Part shown: positions 57,731 through 64,000 of the stretch, piece by piece | Layout: each line of letters starts with the position of its first letter | How positions within the stretch are numbered: position 1 is the stretch's first letter | Origin: Micrococcaceae bacterium Sec5.7 | GTDB lineage: Bacteria > Actinomycetota > Actinomycetes > Actinomycetales > Micrococcaceae | Length of the DNA: 64,000 nt | Assembly (NCBI GenBank): GCA_039636785.1 | Contig: CP144169.1 | Coordinates: 124,001 to 188,000 of the forward strand | Direction: 5' to 3' | Program-made: the position numbers and the translations under genes | The notes under the pieces: generated by a model | What the model was told of the DNA's origin: nothing | The model's database searches: none | What the model saw: only the letters and a program-made list of their open reading frames with translations

Positions 57731-59563
57731 TTGTCAGCAAATTCGGAGCAGTCCGCAAGTCCAGTGCAGTCGAACCTCACGAAGGTGCTGATCGCCAACC
57801 GCGGTGAGATCGCAGTCCGCATCATCCGTGCGGCGCGCGATGAAGGCATTGCCTCCGTGGCTGTCTACGCCGATCCTGACCGCGATGCCCTGCATGTCCG
57901 GCTCGCGGACGAGGCCTATGCCTTGGGCGGCAACACGGCTGCCGAGTCCTACCTCGTGATGGACAAGCTGATTGAGGTGGCCCGCCAGTCCGGCGCCGAT
58001 GCCATCCACCCCGGCTACGGTTTCCTGGCGGAAAACGCCCAGTTTGCGGCCAAGGTGATCGAGGCCGGCATCATCTGGATCGGGCCCTCCCCCGAGGCCA
58101 TTTCGGCTTTGGGCGACAAAGTCCAGGCCCGCCACATCGCCGAAAAAGTGGGCGCCCCGCTGGTTCCCGGCACCGCCGACCCGGTCGAATCGGCAGAGGA
58201 AATCCTTGAGTTTGTGGACAAGTTCGGACTGCCTATAGCCATCAAGGCTGCCTTTGGCGGCGGTGGCCGCGGCATCAAGGTGGCCCGCACCCGCGAGGAA
58301 ATCCCCGAGCTTTTCGAGTCCGCTGTCCGTGAAGCCACCGCATCGTTTGGCCGAGGGGAATGTTTCATTGAGCGCTTCCTGGATGCGCCACGGCATGTGG
58401 AAACCCAATGCCTGGCCGACGCCCATGGCAACGTGGTGGTGATCTCCACGCGCGACTGCTCGCTGCAGCGCCGCAACCAGAAACTGGTGGAGGAAGCACC
58501 CGCCCCCTTCCTCACCGAAGACCAGAACCGCCGCTTGTACGAATCCTCCAAAGCCATTCTGAAAGAAGCCGGCTACCTTGGTGCCGGAACCTGCGAATTC
58601 CTGGTGGGTCAGGACGGCACCATTTCCTTCCTCGAGGTCAACACGCGCCTTCAGGTGGAGCACTGTGTCTCCGAGGAAGTCACGGGCATCGACCTTGTCC
58701 GTGAGCAGTTCCGGCTGGCCTGCGGTGAAGAGCTCGGTTACGGCGACCCCGAGGTCCGTGGGCACTCCTTCGAATTCCGGATCACCGGCGAAGACCCGGG
58801 CCGCAACTTCATGCCGGCTCCGGGCACCATCAGCTTGATCAAGAACCCCACGGGACCCGGCGTCCGGATCGATTCCGGGGTAGAGCAGGGCGATGTGATC
58901 AGCGGCAACTTCGACTCCATGCTGTCCAAGCTGATCGTCACCGGTGCCAGCCGTCGGCAGGCTCTCCAGCGTGCCCGGCGTGCACTCGAGGAGATGGTGG
59001 TGGAAGGCATCCCCACCGTCATCCCGTTCGACCTCGCGGTGGTCACCGATCCTGCCTTTGCGCCGGCTGAGGGACCGTTCAGCATCCACACGCGCTGGAT
59101 CGAGACCGAATTCGTGAACGATATTCCGGCTTGGACCCCCAATGGCAGCGGTGCCGAGGACTCTGGCGATCGCCACCGCGTCGTGGTCGAGGTGGGCGGC
59201 AAGCGCCTTGAGGTGGTATTGCCCGCGTCCCTCGGATCCATCGGCTTTCCCTCCGGTAACGGAGGCGGAAAGCCGGCAAAGTCCAAAAAGCGCTCCCGCT
59301 CCGGCGGCGTTGCGGCTGCTGCGAGCGGCAACGCCCTCACGTCCCCCATGCAGGGCACCATCGTCAAGGTGGCCGTAGCAGACGGTGACGTGGTGGCCGA
59401 AGGCGATCTCGTGGTCGTGCTTGAGGCGATGAAGATGGAACAGCCGCTCACCGCGCACCGCGCCGGCACCATCACCGGGCTGGGCGCGAAGGCCGGGGAG
59501 ACTGTTTCGGCCGGCGCAGTGATTGCCACTATCGAGGACCAGACGCCGGAGGAACAGCTTTGA
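57731..59563 (+). CDS. Acyl-CoA carboxylase alpha subunit (biotin carboxylase plus BCCP)
   Basis: 610 residues, fused biotin carboxylase and biotin carrier protein as in actinobacterial AccA3/BccA. Biotin carboxylase runs about 18-470: [18 protein letters not shown], the ATP-grasp Gly loop [14 protein letters not shown] and catalytic-region motif [13 protein letters not shown] Lys/Ser/Gly linker leads to the BCCP domain with biotinylated K568 in [14 protein letters not shown] start with AAGGAG 5 nt upstream. It works with the beta and epsilon subunits at 49702-51512 and needs the birA product for biotinylation. Confidence 0.95.
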   Translation: MSANSEQSASPVQSNLTKVLIANRGEIAVRIIRAARDEGIASVAVYADPDRDALHVRLADEAYALGGNTAAESYLVMDKLIEVARQSGADAIHPGYGFLAENAQFAAKVIEAGIIWIGPSPEAISALGDKVQARHIAEKVGAPLVPGTADPVESAEEILEFVDKFGLPIAIKAAFGGGGRGIKVARTREEIPELFESAVREATASFGRGECFIERFLDAPRHVETQCLADAHGNVVVISTRDCSLQRRNQKLVEEAPAPFLTEDQNRRLYESSKAILKEAGYLGAGTCEFLVGQDGTISFLEVNTRLQVEHCVSEEVTGIDLVREQFRLACGEELGYGDPEVRGHSFEFRITGEDPGRNFMPAPGTISLIKNPTGPGVRIDSGVEQGDVISGNFDSMLSKLIVTGASRRQALQRARRALEEMVVEGIPTVIPFDLAVVTDPAFAPAEGPFSIHTRWIETEFVNDIPAWTPNGSGAEDSGDRHRVVVEVGGKRLEVVLPASLGSIGFPSGNGGGKPAKSKKRSRSGGVAAAASGNALTSPMQGTIVKVAVADGDVVAEGDLVVVLEAMKMEQPLTAHRAGTITGLGAKAGETVSAGAVIATIEDQTPEEQL

Positions 59564-59994
59564 TTGCACCGAGTTTTGAAGAAGAGGTGGAGCGGTACCA
59601 CCGCGCCGTGCCGGAGATAACCAGGGGAAATCCTGAGCCGGTGAAGGAGCTTTACTCCCGTCTGGCCGACGCCACCCTGGCAAATCCGTTTGGCGGTATA
59701 GCCCGGGGTTGGGCGCAGGTTGAGTCCAGGCTCGAGCAGGCGGCGTTGCACTATCGTGACGGCGAAATGCTCGGCTTCGAGACTCTGGCGTCTTACGCAG
59801 CTCGGGACACCGCGTATCTGGTGGAGACGGAACACTTCAGGGCCAAAGTGGACGGCCGCGATTCCGTGGACGAATTCGCGCTGCGGGTCACCAGCATATT
59901 CCGGCGCGAAGACGGATTCTGGAAGCTGGTGCATCGTCATGCCGATACAGCTGCCCAGCCCCAGGCGAGGCACGCCGTCAACGGCTCCGAGTAG
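59560..59994 (+). CDS. NTF2-like (SnoaL/DUF4440-type) protein
   Basis: 144 residues predicted to fold as an NTF2-like cone: helical N-terminus ([12 protein letters not shown]), [15 protein letters not shown], and a C-terminal strand region [21 protein letters not shown]. No catalytic assignment is possible. The TTG start overlaps the carboxylase stop (TTGA), so it is translationally coupled and perhaps accessory to acyl-CoA metabolism. It ends just before a bidirectional terminator. Confidence 0.78.
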   Translation: MIAPSFEEEVERYHRAVPEITRGNPEPVKELYSRLADATLANPFGGIARGWAQVESRLEQAALHYRDGEMLGFETLASYAARDTAYLVETEHFRAKVDGRDSVDEFALRVTSIFRREDGFWKLVHRHADTAAQPQARHAVNGSE

Positions 59995-60007
59995 CCGACG
60001 GACGCAG

Positions 60008-60044
60008 AAATGCCCGGTGTGTCTGGTGGACACACCGGGCATTT
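60008..60044. terminator. Perfect 16-bp bidirectional terminator hairpin
   Basis: Arms 60008-60023 and 60029-60044 pair perfectly over 16 bp with a 5-nt loop; the arms start with AAA and end with TTT, giving an A/T flank on each strand. It sits between the convergent NTF2-like and MHS transporter genes. Confidence 0.88.
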
Positions 60045-60065
60045 CCGGCGGTAACAGGTGGAACG

Positions 60066-61478
60066 TCAGGCTACATTGTTCTCGTAGTCCGTGTCCTTGG
60101 TTTCCCGCGTGATCCACAGTGCGATGAACGTCAGGACCGCGGCTGCAGCCATGTATACGCCCACCAGCCAGGTGCTGCCGTCGCCGACCTGCCACAGCGC
60201 AATAGCAATGAACGACGCCGGGGCGGCGCCGATCACGCTGGACAGGTTGTACGCCACGGCGGAACCGGTGTAGCGGACATTTGCCGGAAACAGTTCCGGC
60301 AGGATCGCGGCCATGGGCCCGAATGTCAGGCCCATCAGCGTGAAGCCGACAATGAGACCGACGATTGCTGCGATCTGGCCCGGACCGAACATGGTGAACC
60401 ACAGCAGTCCGAACACAAAGATCCCTGCGGTGACGGCCAACAGGAACTTCCGGCGGCCCCATTTCTCCGCCAGAGGTCCCGACACAAGGGTGAAGATGCC
60501 GAAGAACACAACGCCTAAAATCAGCATCCAAAGGAAGTCGCCCCGCGCAACGCCCAGACCGGGAACGAAGTCGGCGATTTCCGCAGCTGACATGGGCTTC
60601 CCTGCCTTGGTGGCTGCCGCCTGCGCCGCTTCCACACTGGCAGGCTTGGTGCCGTACGTCAGTGTGAAGGAGGTCATGACGTAGAACAGGACGTACGTTG
60701 CAAACATGATGAATGTGCCAGCCACGACGGTGCGCCAGTGACCCTTGAATGTGGCCGCAAATGGCATCTTTGCAACCTTGTCCTCTTTGAGCACCTTCTG
60801 GAAAGACAGGCTCTCCACGAGCTTCAGCCGCACATAAAGTCCCACAATCACCAGGATGGCGCTGAGCAGGAACGGGACACGCCAGCCCCATGCGAGGAAT
60901 TCCTCCGGCGTCACGGCGAAGTTCAGCCAGATGAACAGCAGGTTTGCCAGAATGAAGCCGATCGGTGCGCCAAGCTGCGGGAACGTGCCGTAGATGGCCC
61001 GTTTGCCCTCGGGTGCATTTTCCGTGGCCAGGAGGGCCGCTCCTGACCATTCGCCACCGAGGGCGAGGCCCTGCGCGAAGCGGAGGACCACCAGCATGAG
61101 GGGCGCGAAGACTGCCCATCCCGGGACTGATGCGGTGGGCAACAGCCCGATAACGAACGTGGCAAGACCCATTGTGAGCAGTGAGGCCACCAAAGTGCCC
61201 TTGCGGCCGAATTTGTCGCCGAAGTGGCCGAAGAGGACAGATCCTATGGGCCTGGCCACAAACGCCACACCAAAGATGGCAAAGGAGCTCAACAGTGCGT
61301 TGATGTCCGTTGCCTGCGGGAAGAACAGCTTCGGGAAGACGAGCACCGACGCTGTGGCGTAGATGTAGAAGTCATAGAACTCGATCGTCGTTCCGATGAG
61401 GCTGGCAAAGATCACTTTGCCCTTGGAGTTCACCGGCTTGACTGACCCATGCTCCGTTGAGGTTGCAGTGGATGACAT
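60066..61478 (-). CDS. MFS transporter, metabolite:H+ symporter (MHS/ProP-like) family
   Basis: 470 residues with 12 membrane helices. MHS signatures: GTTIEFYDFYIYATASVLVFPKLFFP in TM1 and RPIGSVLFGHFGDKFGRKGTL in the loop 2-3 region; LRFAQGLALGGEWSGAALLATE follows. Members import shikimate, alpha-ketoglutarate, citrate, proline/betaine or aromatic acids; the substrate is not readable here. ATG at 61478 with a weak ribosome-binding site. Overlapping palindromes at 61565-61589 upstream suggest IclR-type control, which would fit an aromatic or organic acid substrate. Confidence 0.88.
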   Translation of the reverse strand: MSSTATSTEHGSVKPVNSKGKVIFASLIGTTIEFYDFYIYATASVLVFPKLFFPQATDINALLSSFAIFGVAFVARPIGSVLFGHFGDKFGRKGTLVASLLTMGLATFVIGLLPTASVPGWAVFAPLMLVVLRFAQGLALGGEWSGAALLATENAPEGKRAIYGTFPQLGAPIGFILANLLFIWLNFAVTPEEFLAWGWRVPFLLSAILVIVGLYVRLKLVESLSFQKVLKEDKVAKMPFAATFKGHWRTVVAGTFIMFATYVLFYVMTSFTLTYGTKPASVEAAQAAATKAGKPMSAAEIADFVPGLGVARGDFLWMLILGVVFFGIFTLVSGPLAEKWGRRKFLLAVTAGIFVFGLLWFTMFGPGQIAAIVGLIVGFTLMGLTFGPMAAILPELFPANVRYTGSAVAYNLSSVIGAAPASFIAIALWQVGDGSTWLVGVYMAAAAVLTFIALWITRETKDTDYENNVA

Positions 61479-61564
61479 GTAGGAACGCTTTCATGAGGAC
61501 CGGACGGGCACTGGTGGAAACGGCCCGGCTTGGAAATACCTAGAGTTCGATATTAGTTCCGTCC

Positions 61565-61589
61565 GTCCATTGAATGGACAAAATGTCCA
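61565..61589. promoter_or_regulatory. Overlapping GTCCAT/TGGACA palindromes
   Basis: GTCCATTGAATGGAC (61565-61579) and TGGACA-AAA-TGTCCA (61575-61589) are both perfect palindromes sharing five bases, about 87 nt upstream of the MHS transporter. The second resembles the form of IclR-family operators. No regulator gene is adjacent in the window. The rest of the 61479-61756 divergent gap shows no other clear element apart from the NarK ribosome-binding site. Confidence 0.55.
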
Positions 61590-61756
61590 CCATTCGGACA
61601 CTCTTGGTTGTCTCAGGACCGGAACCGCCGCTCCGGTCTCACACCGTCACAAAGGCGCCGATAGGCAAACTTCACAGCACGTTAACAAAGCGCGACTGTC
61701 CACGAAACGCGCCTTCCCTACCTTTAGAGGACAACATCCCCCAAAGGAGGTACACC

Positions 61757-63232
61757 GTGACTGTTGACCGCACCGCAGATGCCGGATCCGGCATTTCCCC
61801 GGAACTTGACGCCGAGCCGTGGCACGGAAGTGTTGCCACTTCGTCCGGCGCACAGCCCGGCACCACCCGCACCGTTGATGCCCCCGCCCTTGAAATCCGC
61901 CCTGGCCGATGGATCGCCAACTGGGATGCCGAGAACAAGGAGCAGTGGGAGTCCAAAGGCCGCTCCATTGCCAAGCGCAACCTGTACTGGTCCATCTTTG
62001 CCGAATTCCTCGGCTTCGTCGTCTGGCAGCTGTGGTCCATCGTGGTGGTCCAGCTGCCCTCAGCAGGATTCAAATTCAGCACCTCGGACATCTTCTGGCT
62101 GATCTCCATGCCCAGCCTCGTGGGTGCCACCCTGCGCATCCCCTACACGTTCATGGTCCCCCGCTTCGGCGGACGCAACTGGACCATCGTTTCAGCCATG
62201 CTGCTCCTCATTCCCTCGGTGGGCCTGGCCATGTGTGTCTCGAACCCGGAGACACCGTTCGGCGTCATGCTGTTCGTGGCAGCCCTGGCCGGCTTCGGCG
62301 GCGGCAACTTCGCCAGCTCCATGGCCAACATCACCTTCTTCTACCCGGCCCGCGAAAAGGGCTGGGCCCTGGGCCTGAACGCCGCCGGCGGTAACCTCGG
62401 TGCCGCCGTCGCACAGCTTGCGGTTCCCATTGCCATCACCCTCCTGGCTGCCGGCGCGGTAAACCTGCCCATGGCAGGTCTCATGTGGGTCCCGCTCATC
62501 CTGCTCGCAGCGTTCGGCGCCTACAAATACATGGACAACCTCACCAGCGCCAGGGGTGACGTGGCCGGCTCCCTCGCCGCGCTGAAGGAACCGCACCTTT
62601 GGATCATGGCGCTGCTGTACATCGGCACCTTCGGTTCGTTCATCGGCTTCGCCGGAGTCTTCCCCAAGCTCATCAAGGACTACTTCCCCGCTTTCTCCTC
62701 CATCGGGGTGGGCACCGTGGCCCTGTCGCTGGCCTTCCTTGGCCCCCTGGTCGGTTCCCTGGCCCGCCCCTACGGCGGACGCATGGCGGACCGGATGGGC
62801 GGAGCGCGCATGACCGTCGCCGCGTTCGCCTCCATGGCCGCCATCACCCTGACCATGATCTGGACCCTCCCCCTGAAGAACTTCTGGCTCTTCCTGGTCC
62901 TGTTCCTGTTCCTCTTCACCGCCAGCGGCTTCGGAAACGGTGCCACCTACCGGATGATCCCGGTCATCTTCGCCACCTCCAGCCGGGCAGCACGCTCCGG
63001 CGCCAGCACGGTGGCCACCCAGCGCCTGGCATCCTCGGCGCTCGGCCTTATCTCGGCAATCGGCGCCTACGGCGGGTTCGTTATCCCGCAGGTGCTGAAC
63101 GCCTCCAACACTGCAACCGGATCCTATACTCCGGCGTTCTACGGCTTCGTCGGGGCATACGTCCTGATGCTGGTTGTCTGCTGGGCCTGCTACATCCGCA
63201 ACGCAAACCGAAACGCGATGGGACACGTCTAA
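61757..63232 (+). CDS. NarK-type nitrate/nitrite MFS transporter
   Basis: 491 residues. A soluble N-terminal extension (about 70 residues) precedes 12 helices. The nitrate-signature glycine-rich motifs are visible: GFGGGNFASSMANITFFYPAREKGWALGLNAAGG and later FLFTASGFGNGATYRMIPVIF. AAAGGAGG stands 6 nt before the GTG at 61757; further upstream in-frame codons are unsupported. The nitrate reductase gene starts 1 nt after the stop codon, so the pair forms a nitrate assimilation or respiration unit. Confidence 0.9.
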   Translation: MTVDRTADAGSGISPELDAEPWHGSVATSSGAQPGTTRTVDAPALEIRPGRWIANWDAENKEQWESKGRSIAKRNLYWSIFAEFLGFVVWQLWSIVVVQLPSAGFKFSTSDIFWLISMPSLVGATLRIPYTFMVPRFGGRNWTIVSAMLLLIPSVGLAMCVSNPETPFGVMLFVAALAGFGGGNFASSMANITFFYPAREKGWALGLNAAGGNLGAAVAQLAVPIAITLLAAGAVNLPMAGLMWVPLILLAAFGAYKYMDNLTSARGDVAGSLAALKEPHLWIMALLYIGTFGSFIGFAGVFPKLIKDYFPAFSSIGVGTVALSLAFLGPLVGSLARPYGGRMADRMGGARMTVAAFASMAAITLTMIWTLPLKNFWLFLVLFLFLFTASGFGNGATYRMIPVIFATSSRAARSGASTVATQRLASSALGLISAIGAYGGFVIPQVLNASNTATGSYTPAFYGFVGAYVLMLVVCWACYIRNANRNAMGHV

Positions 63233-63233
63233 C

Positions 63234-64000
63234 ATGACCAAAGGCGCCGACACGCACTGCCCTTACTGCGCTCTGCAGTGCGCCATGACGCTCAAGTCCC
63301 CAGCGGCTCTGACCCCGGCTGTCCAGCCGGGGTCAGAGCCCGTGCCGGCTCCACCCGTCCTGGAAGTCAGCGGAAGGGACTTTCCCACCAACCGCGGCGG
63401 GCTGTGCCGCAAGGGCTGGACGTCAGCGTCCCTCCTGAGCCACCCGGGACGCGTCACCGAACCCATGTTGAAGGGGTCCGACGGCGTCCACCGCCCCGTC
63501 AGCTGGGATGACGCCCTGAAGCTCATCACGGCAGCGGTCAAGGAAACCCGAGCCCGCTTCGGTGCGGACGCCGTGGGGGTATTCGGCGGCGGCGGCCTGA
63601 CCAATGAGAAGGCCTACCAGCTGGGCAAGTTCGCCCGTCTGGCCCTCGGCACGTCCCGGATCGACTACAACGGCCGGTTCTGCATGTCCTCCGCGGCCGC
63701 AGCCGGCATGCGCGCGTTCGGTCTGGACCGCGGCCTGCCGTTCCCGCTGGAGGACCTCGACGCCGCCAGTACCATCATGATGCTCGGCTCCAACGTCGCC
63801 GAGACCATGCCCCCGTTCGTGCAGCATCTCCAGGGAGCGCGCGACCCCGGCGGGCTGATTGTGGTGGATCCCCGCCGTTCCGCCACGGCGGCGTTTACGT
63901 CCGACGGCGGCGGCATCCACCTCCAGCCCCTGCCGGGCACCGACCTCGCCCTCCTGCTGGGCCTGTCCCACGTGGTGATCCATGAGGGCCTGGCCGACAC
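63234..64000 (+). CDS. Molybdopterin nitrate reductase, assimilatory NasA/NarB type, 3' end outside window
   Basis: About 255 N-terminal residues are visible. The Fe-S motif is present as C9-P-Y-C12-A-L-Q-C16 with a further Cys in GGLCRKGW, binding a 4Fe-4S cluster. Molybdopterin-domain motifs follow: PVSWDDALKLITAAV, YNGRFCMSSAAAAG and LGSNVAETMPP. No Tat signal precedes the Fe-S motif, which favours a cytoplasmic assimilatory enzyme reducing nitrate to nitrite. An insertion of about 25 residues rich in Pro/Ala lies between the third and fourth cysteines. ATG directly after the narK stop indicates co-transcription. Confidence 0.9.
   Translation, partial: MTKGADTHCPYCALQCAMTLKSPAALTPAVQPGSEPVPAPPVLEVSGRDFPTNRGGLCRKGWTSASLLSHPGRVTEPMLKGSDGVHRPVSWDDALKLITAAVKETRARFGADAVGVFGGGGLTNEKAYQLGKFARLALGTSRIDYNGRFCMSSAAAAGMRAFGLDRGLPFPLEDLDAASTIMMLGSNVAETMPPFVQHLQGARDPGGLIVVDPRRSATAAFTSDGGGIHLQPLPGTDLALLLGLSHVVIHEGLAD

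Noticed and set aside
57734-61119. Very long open frames on the minus strand (649 and 793 codons) opposite the carboxylase alpha gene and beyond
   Set aside because: They are antisense or alternate-frame shadows of the alpha subunit, the NTF2-like gene and the MHS transporter in GC-rich DNA. They lack family motifs and start signals, and are Arg/His/Pro-rich.

Overview
The window is chromosomal DNA from a high-GC actinobacterium, most likely Micrococcaceae of the Arthrobacter/Pseudarthrobacter group. I base this on GC-rich codon use with many GTG/TTG starts, gene content (gatCAB, ligA, an acyl-CoA carboxylase with an epsilon subunit, a WXG100/FtsK locus) and general resemblance. No rRNA, tRNA, CRISPR array, insertion sequence or prophage gene was seen.

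Layout. 1-2605: threonine catabolism (kbl partial, tdh) with a divergent LysR regulator. 2679-8863: a leftward carbohydrate-uptake operon (two permeases, lipoprotein binding protein, LacI regulator, Gfo/Idh dehydrogenase) with a LacI-type operator at its head. 9127-9781: a frameshifted secreted DUF5666-like gene. 9949-13307: gatCAB. 13436-17545: a CitMHS transporter divergent from a CitA/CitB-type two-component system. 17612-22843: GNAT, a doubly frameshifted flavin monooxygenase, an inositol-phosphatase-like gene and ligA.

22954-48505 is the centre of interest: a leftward run of genes. It reads birA, PH-domain protein, adenylate cyclase, a 2033-residue surface Ig/FN3 protein, MoxR, DUF58, membrane transglutaminase-like protein, RDD-FHA protein, PP2C phosphatase, FHA protein, Ser/Thr kinase with FN3-like ectodomain, FHA-HTH protein, an EssC/EccC-like FtsK ATPase with an FHA domain, and one WXG100 protein. 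A 17-bp hairpin ends it. Many of these genes overlap by 4-14 nt. It resembles the bifidobacterial 'PFNA' cluster (kinase, FN3, AAA, DUF58, transglutaminase, phosphatase) joined to a minimal type VII secretion pair, and four of its proteins carry FHA phosphothreonine readers. I infer a phospho-regulated envelope or secretion device.

48589-59994: lipid and carboxylase genes (SDR, pccB-like beta subunit, epsilon subunit, biotin carboxylase/BCCP alpha subunit, NTF2-like, maf). These are interrupted by two tandem zinc-ribbon genes, a DUF885 peptidase and a chimeric junction where a truncated dicarboxylate symporter runs into a truncated MMPL transporter. birA would biotinylate the alpha subunit. 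The two carboxylase genes share an inverted-repeat motif upstream. 60066-64000: an MHS-family transporter, then a NarK-type nitrate transporter and the start of a molybdopterin nitrate reductase that runs off the window.

Three apparent frameshifts, plus the chimera, mean that local sequence errors or real gene decay must be weighed at those loci.
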